This document shows positions 28,551 to 37,093 of a DNA stretch of 64,000 nucleotides, piece after piece; position 1 is the first letter of the stretch; each line of letters starts with the position of its first letter. The stretch spans positions 248,001-312,000 of the forward strand of contig CAJPVJ010000001.1 of the NCBI GenBank assembly GCA_905397405.1. Direction: 5' to 3'. The notes below the pieces were generated by a model. It did not search any database and had not been told where the DNA came from. It worked only from the letters and a program-made list of their open reading frames with translations. Position numbers and translations under genes: made by a program. Source of the stretch: Oppiella nova (taxonomy: Eukaryota; Arthropoda; Arachnida; Sarcoptiformes; Oppiidae).

Positions 28551-29267
28551 TCAATAGGATGGGTTTGAGTGGTTTTGTGCAAGTTTGTTCCAGTTATAGT
28601 AGCCATAGATGGCATTGATCAGAAAGGCTGACCACATCAATAACATCATTGCACCATCACCACTACCATCAAGGGTTCGGATCGCCCACATTAAAATACT
28701 GAAGATATTTAAAGTAATATAAAACCACCATTGCTCTTTAAAACGCAGCAGCATTAAAATCGTTGCTGTGATTGCAAGGATATTGGTGGTTGCATCTATA
28801 TAAGGCGTATTTTGAGTGGGAATTTGGGCAAGCAGATAACCGAGTATCGCAATACAACCTATATTGCTCAGGATGATCAAAATCAAATAAGCCTGCCGAA
28901 GGGTATAGGCCTGTTGTAATTGTTTTTCTTTGGTATGTTTTTGCCAAAGTAGCATGCCGATCAAAGCGGTTGGGACAAAGAATAAGAGATTCAGTCCCAT
29001 TTCGCCATAAAGCCCGTTGTTATAGCAAATCCATGCATAAGCGCAGCTATTAAACAAACCAAAACTATAGTTAAGAATATTGCCTTTTGCTGCTAATACT
29101 ACACAGAGAATTCCGCTGAGTAATACCACGAAATTAAACCATGTATCCTGTTGAACTAAGGTAATGATACAGCCGATGAAAATAAAACTAAAAAGCCAAA
29201 TAATCTCAAATACATTCCAGTTTTTGAAAAGAAGGTGAAAGAGGGAGGGGGAAAAGAGTTTCAACAT
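28551..29267 (-). CDS. pnuC: nicotinamide riboside transporter PnuC
   Basis: 238 residues with about seven membrane helices and the PnuC pattern NWNVFEIIWLF, LLSGILCVVLAAKGNILNYSFGLFN and EQWWFYITLNIFSILMW. It brings in nicotinamide riboside, which NadR, encoded 11 bases downstream, traps by phosphorylation. The pair forms a complete salvage route to NAD. Confidence 0.94.
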   Translation of the reverse strand: MLKLFSPSLFHLLFKNWNVFEIIWLFSFIFIGCIITLVQQDTWFNFVVLLSGILCVVLAAKGNILNYSFGLFNSCAYAWICYNNGLYGEMGLNLLFFVPTALIGMLLWQKHTKEKQLQQAYTLRQAYLILIILSNIGCIAILGYLLAQIPTQNTPYIDATTNILAITATILMLLRFKEQWWFYITLNIFSILMWAIRTLDGSGDGAMMLLMWSAFLINAIYGYYNWNKLAQNHSNPSY

Positions 29268-29465
29268 AGGGTTGGTAATTCTAAGTAATGCTGTTGGTGT
29301 TATTTGCTGGTAATTTATACCCGATTTAAATCCTACAGGCGATTTGAAATTTTAGTTTAATCGCATGCAAGGACTGGATTGTTGACCATTGTTTTTTACC
29401 AAGCTTGTTGATAAATCCATTGTCATTATTTGTTTTTTACGTATTTATTCAAGTGATGTTTGATT

Positions 29466-29496
29466 AAAGAACCTTCCCAATATTTCTTTGGGAAGG
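29466..29496 (-). terminator. terminator after the LemA gene
   Basis: A perfect 9-bp stem (CCTTCCCAA 29472-29480, TTGGGAAGG 29488-29496), with TTCTTT following it on the minus strand, 31 bases past the LemA-gene stop. Confidence 0.65.
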
Positions 29497-29526
29497 ATGG
29501 GTTTTTCCAACAATATAGAGTAAAGC

Positions 29527-30096
29527 TTAGTTAAAATTAGGCTTGTAATCAAAATTCTGAGTGACCACATTGTCTGAAAATGGACGAATTGTTTTCTTTG
29601 CCAAAGTAATGGTATTGATCATATTGTTTGGAAAAATTTCGATGGTGTTATTAAATTCTTCAACATTACGGTTAAATATGGTGATTGCTGCACCGACATT
29701 TTCATTTTGTTCTTGAATATCATCCATCATTTTTGCATACAAAGTATCCGCTTTGAGTTCAGGATAATTTTCAACCACCACATTTAAACTTTTCATTAAA
29801 TCTTGATTGAGTTTTTCAACATGTTGCAGTTGAGAAACATCGGTATTGTTTAGATTTAGATTCAAAATTTGCTGACGTAACTCGGTCACTTTTTCCAAAG
29901 TTGATTTTTCAAACTGTGTATATTGCGCCAAAGTTTGCTCTAAAGTTTCCAGTGTTTTTACTTTCTGGCGTTCAAAATTGGCAACTTCAGCCCATGCGCG
30001 TTGTGTCGCATTGAAATAACGCACAATGTTATTTCTGACCAGAATACCCCAAACGATCAGAACAATAAAAATCCCAATAAATATGATTAAACCCAT
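29527..30096 (-). CDS. LemA-family protein
   Basis: 189 residues. One N-terminal membrane helix (LIIFIGIFIVLIVWGILV) is followed by a long helical domain with the family pattern YFNATQRAWAEVANFERQKVKTLETL, ENYPELKADTLYAKMMDDIQEQNENVGAAITIFNRNVEEFN. LemA proteins are membrane-anchored helical bundles of unsettled function. It is the last gene of a three-gene set with two DUF3137-like proteins; 19 bases separate it from the nearer one. Confidence 0.92.
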   Translation of the reverse strand: MGLIIFIGIFIVLIVWGILVRNNIVRYFNATQRAWAEVANFERQKVKTLETLEQTLAQYTQFEKSTLEKVTELRQQILNLNLNNTDVSQLQHVEKLNQDLMKSLNVVVENYPELKADTLYAKMMDDIQEQNENVGAAITIFNRNVEEFNNTIEIFPNNMINTITLAKKTIRPFSDNVVTQNFDYKPNFN

Positions 30097-30115
30097 TTTG
30101 ATTATTCCTTTTGAT

Positions 30116-31141
30116 TTATGAAATCAAGTTTAGCATGCACTGTTTAAATTTTTCATATTCAGGCATGGTTAATGTTCTTAAATGTCCACGAAGTGCTGAA
30201 ATATCCTGAAGCTTTTGTTTTTTACGACGAATGCGAAAGAGATCTTGATCTCCCATATAGCACAGCATATTTTCTTCAAAATGATAAACAATATCACCTG
30301 AATAGTGTTGAAAAAAATCACTTAATTTTAAGGTGATACTCGGACTAATGGTGCGGGCAAGTTGATGTTGATCATAGCCAAAAATATATAAATTTTGACT
30401 GACCAGAATATCCGCAGTTTTCCATATTTGGGTATAGGGCGGAATAAATTCATGATGTTTATTACTGGCGGCAAAGCCGAGGGCGGGTAATTGAAAAATA
30501 AAAGCGCCCCATTGGTTTTTATGAGTTTCCTTAATTTTCTGTTTTTCACCCTGAGTATTGGGCAGTGAAAACTCATCGACATAATGATACTGAAATAACA
30601 TCACATGATGTTCTTGTTCACCATCAAACCATTTGGTGGATGCAAATTGTTCAATCTCATTCAACACATTGCCTTGCGAAAACAACGGAAAACTTTGTTT
30701 TAACTTACTCATGACCAAAAAGCTATTGCTTGTTGTGGAGATATGACTTGGGGTTTTATTAAAATCTAATTCGTAGCGGAGAAACATCATGCGCTGTTCT
30801 AAAAAATTGATGACTTCATCAATTGGATCGCTTTGCTCATAAATTAAATAAGCAGCAAAACAGCATAACAAGGCTGCTAATAGACTCAGTGGGTAGGGAA
30901 TATAGTGATGAATCAGCCAACCAAAAATTGCAGTCAGTACCCCAATCATAAACAGCAGTCTGGGGATGAGGTTATGAAAAAATAACTCTCTACATTCTCC
31001 CCACGGATGTAAGCCATCTAAAATATCTTGTGCAGATTGAGCCTGTTGTCCAATTTCCCAAAGCCGAGCGATATTGCGCATCACATGTTTATTTTTTCTT
31101 GTGCGTAGGTGAAGTAATCGCTCAACGGTTTCTATAGGCAT
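30116..31141 (-). CDS. DUF3137-like membrane protein (paralogue A)
   Basis: 341 residues. Two adjacent membrane helices (about 78-115) follow a soluble N-terminal part. The C-terminal domain has the sequence order seen in DUF3137 proteins: a 'MLFQYHYVDE' strand, a 'WGAFIFQLPALGF' strand, and late TLKLSDFFQHY plus YHFEENMLCYMGD. DUF3137 proteins often accompany LemA. It is a paralogue of the gene at 31230-32252: both end in a 'MP(E/D)YE' segment and share the tyrosine-rich core. Confidence 0.75.
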   Translation of the reverse strand: MPIETVERLLHLRTRKNKHVMRNIARLWEIGQQAQSAQDILDGLHPWGECRELFFHNLIPRLLFMIGVLTAIFGWLIHHYIPYPLSLLAALLCCFAAYLIYEQSDPIDEVINFLEQRMMFLRYELDFNKTPSHISTTSNSFLVMSKLKQSFPLFSQGNVLNEIEQFASTKWFDGEQEHHVMLFQYHYVDEFSLPNTQGEKQKIKETHKNQWGAFIFQLPALGFAASNKHHEFIPPYTQIWKTADILVSQNLYIFGYDQHQLARTISPSITLKLSDFFQHYSGDIVYHFEENMLCYMGDQDLFRIRRKKQKLQDISALRGHLRTLTMPEYEKFKQCMLNLIS

Positions 31142-31229
31142 GGCAAATAATCATGATTGAAGTCTATTAAAGTTCGAATTCCAGATTGATCAGTATGCGA
31201 TAAATTATTGTATCGACAAAGTAAATTGT

Positions 31230-32252
31230 TTATTTTTCAACTTTATTGGTCCCATAATGAGGCTGGACTTCTTGTAGAATCGTGATCAGTGAATCTTTAA
31301 GCTGCTCATAATCAGGCATGTTCATACTTTCAAGTTGTGCAGCCAAATCATGTACAGTTTGAACTTTATCGACTTGCATCTGCGCTTTGGTAATATCCGT
31401 TTTAAACAGCCAGCACAAAGAAGGGCGCTGGGCTTGAACATAAAAATCACCTTTAAAATAAGCCATGGCTTGATCAAGCATTAATACATGATTTGGTGTA
31501 AAAAATTTGGCAAGTTGCATTTCATTTGTACCACTTAATTGGTACTGATTGTCGAAACGAATATCCCCACTCGACCATTTTACCCCAAGACGGCAGGCTC
31601 GATTTTGTTTAGATGAAATACTGATACCTTGAGCAGGGAAGTTTTCTAGGATGATCCCCCATAAATCATAATGACGATATTCAGTCTTTTTCTTGCCCTC
31701 AGAATCACGAGTTTCGATTTCATCCACATAATGATAATTAAACAGCATATATGGATAGTTGATACCGTTGACCTGCCAAGCGCCATAAATGCAATGACCA
31801 ATGGTATTTTCATGATCCCCTAAACTAAATAACGGGAAATTATAGGGAGACTCAATATTTTCATCGAAGGCATTGGGATAGAAGCGGATTTGATATTTTG
31901 CTTCGAGGTTCTTTTGATGAGCATCTTCAACCAGTTGATTGAGGGCTTTTGTCGAAGTGCGTTTATAGAAAGCAAAAGCCACACTTACACCCGCAATCAG
32001 TAAGAGTATCGGGTGGGTAAAAATAGCCAGTACAAATAAGCCAATCGCAATCGCGATAAAAAGCCAAAACGTATAATTTTGAATAGACAGACTCGGATCA
32101 TCTTGCCAATTCTTTAAGCTTGCAATGATCTGTTCAAAATCTTGATTTGAAGAGAGTAACTGATTGATCGCATGGATATTGTGCTGAGTCTTGCCATTAT
32201 TTGCGTGTTGTTGACTAAAGGCATTTTGAATTTTTGTCAGTAAATCATTCAT
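31230..32252 (-). CDS. DUF3137-like membrane protein (paralogue B)
   Basis: 340 residues, first gene of the LemA set. A soluble start (about 1-60) is followed by two membrane helices (FWLFIAIAIGLFVLAIF, HPILLLIAGVSVAFAFY). The C-terminal domain reads MLFNYHYVDE, LWGIILENFPAQGISI, and MLDQAMAYFKGDFYVQAQ, the 'LTP...yfdg.fyv' layout of DUF3137. Function unknown; a membrane complex with LemA is inferred from gene pairing. Confidence 0.75.
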   Translation of the reverse strand: MNDLLTKIQNAFSQQHANNGKTQHNIHAINQLLSSNQDFEQIIASLKNWQDDPSLSIQNYTFWLFIAIAIGLFVLAIFTHPILLLIAGVSVAFAFYKRTSTKALNQLVEDAHQKNLEAKYQIRFYPNAFDENIESPYNFPLFSLGDHENTIGHCIYGAWQVNGINYPYMLFNYHYVDEIETRDSEGKKKTEYRHYDLWGIILENFPAQGISISSKQNRACRLGVKWSSGDIRFDNQYQLSGTNEMQLAKFFTPNHVLMLDQAMAYFKGDFYVQAQRPSLCWLFKTDITKAQMQVDKVQTVHDLAAQLESMNMPDYEQLKDSLITILQEVQPHYGTNKVEK

Positions 32253-32312
32253 CTTTATTCATTATTGTGGCAAGTGCTTAGATGCCTGATTGTAACGAAA
32301 AAATGATTTTGA

Positions 32313-32346
32313 ATGCAAAGTGTCGTGTTTAAACCACACTTTGCAT
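32313..32346. other. long perfect hairpin downstream of queA
   Basis: An 11-bp perfect inverted repeat (ATGCAAAGTGT 32313-32323, ACACTTTGCAT 32336-32346) whose 12-base loop holds the palindrome GTTTAAAC. On the minus strand a T-rich stretch follows only after about 10 bases, so it is at best a weak queA terminator. Confidence 0.45.
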
Positions 32347-32399
32347 ATTGGTAGTCTGACTAAGCAATAACTTTTAAAGAGATTGAGCTTCGTTAGACC

Positions 32400-33440
32400 T
32401 TAGCCATTTGCGTTTTCAATCAACATTGCATCGCCATAACTAAAGAAACGATATTTGCTTGCAACAGCATGTTGATATGCGTTCATAATATTGTCACGGT
32501 TGGATAATGCAGATACCAACATTAACAAGGTAGATTCTGGTAAATGAAAGTTGGTGATCAAGCGATCAACCACACAGAACTGATACCCTGGATAGATAAA
32601 GATTTGTGTATCGCCTGTCCATGCGGCAATTTTTCCACCAGACGCTTGCGCTGCACTTTCTAAGGCACGTGTTGCTGTCGTTCCGACGGCAATTACTTTG
32701 TTGCCACGTGCTTTGGTTTCTTGAATCAATTTTGCAGTTGCTTCAGGCACATCACACCATTCACTGTGCATGATGTGATTTTCGATCTGATCTGTGCGTA
32801 CTGGTAAGAATGTTCCAGCACCCACATGCAAGGTTACAAACGCTTTATTTACGCCTTTTTGCTCTAATTTTTCTAATAGGGCTTGGTCAAAGTGCAAACT
32901 TGCTGTCGGTGCTGCTACGCTTGCTAATTTGGTTGGATCGTTAAACACGGTTTGATAGCGTTCTGTGTCAATGGCTTCTGCTTCACGGTTAAAGTAAGGC
33001 GGAATAGGCAATTGTCCATATAAATCTAAAACTTGCAAAATAGGCTGAGAAAATTCCACCACAAATAAGTTTTCATGACGCCCTGTTACCGTCACTTTAA
33101 CTTCATCTTTGCCAATAAATAACTCAGCACCTGCTTTAGGCGAATTACTGGCTTTGATATGACAATGTGCAATGGTCTGATCAAAAATACGTTCAACCAA
33201 AACCTCAATAGCACCACCAGAGGCGCGTTTACCTTTTAAACGTGCTTTCATCACTTTGGTATCATTGAGTACCAATAAATCACCTTCATTGAATAAATCA
33301 AAAACATCGGTGAAGTGAAGATCTTGGTATGAACCATCTGCATTGAGATGTAAAAGGCGAGAAGCGCTACGTGTTTCAAGTGGGTAGCGCGCAATGAGTT
33401 CGTCGGGAAGTTCGAAATTAAAATCGGAGAGTTGCATCAT
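32400..33440 (-). CDS. queA: S-adenosylmethionine:tRNA ribosyltransferase-isomerase QueA
   Basis: Transfers and rearranges the ribose of SAM onto preQ1-tRNA, giving epoxyqueuosine. 346 residues, usual length. Seen: the opening [61 protein letters not shown] and [19 protein letters not shown]. Two ATGs in a row start it. It is divergent from tRNA-Leu and separated from tgt by six other genes. Confidence 0.96.
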   Translation of the reverse strand: MMQLSDFNFELPDELIARYPLETRSASRLLHLNADGSYQDLHFTDVFDLFNEGDLLVLNDTKVMKARLKGKRASGGAIEVLVERIFDQTIAHCHIKASNSPKAGAELFIGKDEVKVTVTGRHENLFVVEFSQPILQVLDLYGQLPIPPYFNREAEAIDTERYQTVFNDPTKLASVAAPTASLHFDQALLEKLEQKGVNKAFVTLHVGAGTFLPVRTDQIENHIMHSEWCDVPEATAKLIQETKARGNKVIAVGTTATRALESAAQASGGKIAAWTGDTQIFIYPGYQFCVVDRLITNFHLPESTLLMLVSALSNRDNIMNAYQHAVASKYRFFSYGDAMLIENANG

Positions 33441-33578
33441 GAGGAAGAAAAACTGACATTTGGGATTTAAAAACTGCCGCTAGTATAGTCGTTTTTCAAA
33501 TTAATGGCTGAAATTGATGTTTTATAATCCAAAAAAACCAGAACTGCCTTAAAATTAAACAAATGTGAAAACTTGTCG

Positions 33579-33606
33579 TTGACAAGAAAATGAAACGCGC
33601 TATTAT
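33579..33606 (+). promoter_or_regulatory. promoter of tRNA-Leu
   Basis: A consensus TTGACA (33579-33584), a 16-base spacer and TATTAT (33601-33606) end 14 bases before the tRNA. A GCGC stretch follows the usual GC-rich spacer pattern of stable-RNA promoters. Confidence 0.75.
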
Positions 33607-33620
33607 ACGCACACAACCTC

Positions 33621-33708
33621 TCCCGAGGTGGTGAAATTGGTAGACGCGGTGGACTCAAAATCCACTGTCAGCGATGACGTGTCGGTTCGAGTCCGACCCT
33701 CGGGACCA
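33621..33708 (+). tRNA. tRNA-Leu (anticodon CAA)
   Basis: Class II tRNA with a long variable arm. The acceptor stem pairs TCCCGAG (33621-33627) with CTCGGGA (33699-33705), and CCA is encoded (33706-33708). The anticodon stem GTGGA/TCCAC encloses the loop CTCAAAA, giving anticodon CAA, which reads UUG. The T-arm contains GGTTCGAGTCC. Followed by its own terminator; no integrase or duplicated 3' end is nearby. Confidence 0.96.
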
Positions 33709-33720
33709 TATATTATGGAA

Positions 33721-33757
33721 AGCCTTCAAGCATATTTAGACTTGAGGGCTTTTTTTA
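33721..33757 (+). terminator. terminator after tRNA-Leu
   Basis: A 10-bp stem with one G-U pair (AGCCTTCAAG, CTTGAGGGCT) runs into T7. Confidence 0.88.
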
Positions 33758-34245
33758 TTGTCTGAAATTAGTGCTATCAAAAACTAAGAAACCCAATAAC
33801 AAGGCGAATGCTTTAAAAAAGAAAAAACTGATTTTGATCAGTATGACGCAATTAATAGATTGGCATTTAAATGATGGTTTCGATGCTTAATTAAAATTAC
33901 GTAATTTCTAGTGTTCCTTCGATCCCTCTTTAATGACGCATTATTATAATAAATATTAATATGCGATAAATAGCACCTGATCACTTAACAACGACAGTTA
34001 ATATTTTTAATTTCAATCATTTAAAACTTAACCAAAGGTGTACATATTTCTTGCCTATAAGAAAATTAATTAGTTATAGTTAAAAGTATTTTAAATAATT
34101 TGAAAATATTTTATTTTTCCCGCTATTTTGAAAAATAATTAAATGATCTCAGTGCGGCTTATCTAGTAAAGAAGATTAGTTTTATTTAAGGAAAATCAAG
34201 GACACACCATGAGGATACAGAAATCATAATCGGAGTAAAATTATA
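33758..34245. other. intergenic region before lpxO, no gene seen
   Basis: 488 very AT-rich bases. No convincing ORF, repeat or RNA was found. A 6-codon frame at 34209 is too short to weigh. The lpxO ribosome-binding site GGAG lies 11 bases before its ATG. Confidence 0.45.
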
Positions 34246-35226
34246 ATGAATCTAAGTATTATGATCATCATTGGTTTAATCGTGTATTCGATAGCAGCCA
34301 TGACTTATGTATACCGTTGGCGAGGAAAAGCACGTTATGAGTCACTCTCACAATATTTAAGAAAAAGTTGGCCTATATTTGCACCATTTAATTGTGTTCT
34401 GTATATGACGACACGCAGCTTTGCAAAAAAGCCAATATTAGATGCTGACTTTTTAGAAAATATTGAAGTACTTAGAGCCAATTGGAAAACTATTAGAGAT
34501 GAGGCAATAGCATTAGAGTCATCGGGTGTGTTTGAAGTGATCAAGACACCTGGAGCAGACGGTTATTATGATGTTGGTTTTCGCACTTTTTACAAACGTG
34601 GTTGGAGTAAATTTTACTTAAAATGGTACGGAACAACGCATGTTTCCGCGCAAAGGTTATGTCCCAAGACTTTGGCATTACTTAATCAAGTCCCTGCTAT
34701 TCGAGGTGCCATGTTTTCACTGTTACCAGCAGGTTCTGAACTGAGCTTACACGCTGATCCTATTGGTAGTAGTTTTAGGTATCATCTCGGTTTGCTGACA
34801 CCTAACTCTGAAAATTGCCAAATTAATATTGATGGGCAAACCCGTACTTGGTTTGATGGTAAAGATTTTGTCTTTGATGAAACCTATCCACATTTTGCAT
34901 ATAACACAGCAAATTCAGCGCGTTTAATTCTGATGTGTGATGTTGATCGTCCGATGAACATATTCGGACGAATTTTTAACAGTGCTTATCGTATTCTTGT
35001 CAAAGGTACCGTTGTTCCAAACACGCCTGAAGATAAAAGAGGGCTGTATAGTGCGATTTTTAAATTTTTTGCGCCATTTAGACAGTATTCAATACAATTT
35101 CGTGAAAAGCATTTCAAGACGTATAAAATACTCAAATTCATTTTAAATTTAACTCTGCTATCTCTGATTTTTATGATCTTGTATGGTGTGGTTTATTTAT
35201 TTGAAATACTCTTTTTAATAAATTAA
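34246..35226 (+). CDS. lpxO: LpxO-like Fe(II)/2-oxoglutarate lipid A hydroxylase
   Basis: Hydroxylates an acyl chain of lipid A at the 2 position at the cytoplasmic face of the inner membrane. 326 residues, with a hydrophobic N-terminal anchor (about 4-22) and a C-terminal helix. The aspartyl/asparaginyl hydroxylase fold carries the iron triad H169-x-D171 in LHADPIG and H216 in YPHFAYN, plus arginines in SSFRYH and ARLILM. Assignment to LpxO rests on the membrane ends and the family pattern. Confidence 0.88.
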   Translation: MNLSIMIIIGLIVYSIAAMTYVYRWRGKARYESLSQYLRKSWPIFAPFNCVLYMTTRSFAKKPILDADFLENIEVLRANWKTIRDEAIALESSGVFEVIKTPGADGYYDVGFRTFYKRGWSKFYLKWYGTTHVSAQRLCPKTLALLNQVPAIRGAMFSLLPAGSELSLHADPIGSSFRYHLGLLTPNSENCQINIDGQTRTWFDGKDFVFDETYPHFAYNTANSARLILMCDVDRPMNIFGRIFNSAYRILVKGTVVPNTPEDKRGLYSAIFKFFAPFRQYSIQFREKHFKTYKILKFILNLTLLSLIFMILYGVVYLFEILFLIN

Positions 35227-35249
35227 AAATAACGTATTTCCTGACTCAT

Positions 35250-35420
35250 TCAAGGTATATCCTTGCTCTGGTTGATGCCAAATTTTACTATTTTGTCTTT
35301 TACAGCGACTTCTGCATCCCTAAACTTGGCTATAGACGCCAATAGGTTGATATCTAATTTATTAATTTGATCACCATGTTTTAAACCATTGGCTTTTATA
35401 AAATGCTTAGTTTTTTCTAT
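35250..35420 (-). pseudogene. C-terminal relic of a PDZ-like gene
   Basis: A 56-codon open frame without any start codon reads KANGLKHGDQINKLDINLL and ends DKIVKFGINQ before a TGA. 'GLK.GD.I..L' is the binding-loop pattern of PDZ domains. An in-frame stop precedes it, and the frame upstream of that stop also looks partly coding (EQSVTTLYIF). I read it as the remains of a lost gene convergent with lpxO. It is short, so chance cannot be excluded. The rest of 35227-35677 is AT-rich and empty apart from a small hairpin near 35472-35494. Confidence 0.4.
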
Positions 35421-35677
35421 TCAAATCATAAAAATATATAAGGTTGTAACTGATTGCTCATGTTGAAAAAAATGTGAAATTTATCGAAATTTTCACCCCA
35501 TTGTTTTTATTTGATTCTATTGCTGTTATATTGTTTTATGTGAACATTTGTAAGTGCTCTTCCAAAGCTGTGTTTTGCAATCTGTCTTAAGTTTTGATGT
35601 ATTTGGAAGCAATTGATATTTAAAAGTGGGCGATTTAAATAACTAACGTGTTAACTGAAAGTGCAAATGAGGTAAAC

Positions 35678-36955
35678 ATGAAATTAGAATTCTTAGAAGC
35701 TCATCAGACCGAACAGCTCAGTGCTTGTCGACTATCGCTGATTTTAGGGGTCTATACCTCAAATAATAAAATTGAACGCTATTTGCGTGTAGCGCGTGCC
35801 GTTCTCAATGTAGAAAATGCTTTTTTTACTTTTCATAACGAGCCTTATATTTGGGTTGCAAATGAAGGCAGTGATTTCAAAGCTGCGTCAGTTCCGCATA
35901 AACTGAGTTTATCACCGTATTTTGGCAATCAGCTCATCGTTTCAGAAAGCCATAAAAATTATGAAAAATTCTCACAATATATGGGCGAAATTGGGATAAA
36001 ACACCAACGTTTATTGTGCTATGACTTTAAGTTAGAAGATGATGACTCTATTGCACATGTTTATTTTTATGATGATAAAGATACAAGATTTACAACTAAG
36101 CAGCAGGCTTTATTAGAAGAACTTAGCTCAGGTTTGGTGACGATTTTAGCGCGTAAATCTGAATCTCAAGATTATTATGAGTTATATGAACAAGAACGCG
36201 CTTTAAATTTTAGTAAGACCAAGTTTTTCCAAGTCATTGCACATGATTTACGTGCGCCGTTTCATGGGTTAATTGGCTTCTCGGATGTTTTAGCAAATGA
36301 ACGAGAAACATTGAGTGATGACGGTATACAAGATATTGCAGACTATCTGCATGATACCTTGCAATCGACTTATTCCTTACTTGAAAATTTGCTCAATTGG
36401 GCGATGGCAGAAGGTGGACGCTTTGTTTATCACCCGATTAATTTTAAATTAAAACAGACCACAAAGATCGTTTACGATGTGCTTAAGCCTTTGGCAGTAA
36501 ATAAAAATATACAACTGATTGAAAATGTTGCTGAGGATTTAAGTGTTTTTGCTGATATGAATATGGTGACCTCGGTAATTCAAAATTTGGTTTCAAATGC
36601 TTTGAAGTTTACCCGTACTGATGGTTCTGGAAAAGTTTCCATTGTTGCGCACCCAGTAGGGAAAAATATAGAAATTATTATTCATGATACTGGTTTGGGA
36701 ATGACACAGTCGCAAATTGAGCAACTGTTTGAACCACAGATCAAAGCCAGTATAAAAGGTACCATTGGGGAGCGAGGAACAGGTTTAGGGCTGGTTCTAT
36801 GTAAACGATTTGTGGATCTCAATCATGGAAAAATCTCTGTAAGCTCTAAAACAGGTGAGGGAACGACTTTTATTGTTGCTTTACCCGCTGCAAAAAACAC
36901 CCATCAAACTTTGGTCTGTCCTGAAATCAAGCAAGATAAAATAAAAATTTCATAA
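35678..36955 (+). CDS. sensor histidine kinase, soluble, without adjacent response regulator
   Basis: 425 residues from the ATG at 35678, which follows GAGGT; a GTG at 35648 is the alternative. The N-terminal 170 residues look like a GAF-type sensor with no membrane helix. Then come the HisKA domain with the phosphorylated histidine in FFQVIAHDLRAPFHGLIGF, and the HATPase domain with N box (NLVSNALKF), G1 (DTGLGM) and G2 (GTGLGLVL). No response regulator lies in the window, so it is an orphan whose partner is encoded elsewhere. Confidence 0.9.
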   Translation: MKLEFLEAHQTEQLSACRLSLILGVYTSNNKIERYLRVARAVLNVENAFFTFHNEPYIWVANEGSDFKAASVPHKLSLSPYFGNQLIVSESHKNYEKFSQYMGEIGIKHQRLLCYDFKLEDDDSIAHVYFYDDKDTRFTTKQQALLEELSSGLVTILARKSESQDYYELYEQERALNFSKTKFFQVIAHDLRAPFHGLIGFSDVLANERETLSDDGIQDIADYLHDTLQSTYSLLENLLNWAMAEGGRFVYHPINFKLKQTTKIVYDVLKPLAVNKNIQLIENVAEDLSVFADMNMVTSVIQNLVSNALKFTRTDGSGKVSIVAHPVGKNIEIIIHDTGLGMTQSQIEQLFEPQIKASIKGTIGERGTGLGLVLCKRFVDLNHGKISVSSKTGEGTTFIVALPAAKNTHQTLVCPEIKQDKIKIS

Positions 36956-37093
36956 TTTTATATTTGAACAATTTAGCTTGATTGTGAGTGGTGGTTTTTT
37001 GAGCTTTGTTTTTTAAGAAAAGTACAAAAACCTCCCTAAATGTAAAGCAAACTGCTATAAATAAGCTGATAAAACATAAGTACAGGCTTTTCA

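Noticed and set aside
33621-34245. Genomic island integrated at tRNA-Leu
   Set aside because: No integrase and no repeat of the tRNA 3' end seen downstream; the following genes look chromosomal.
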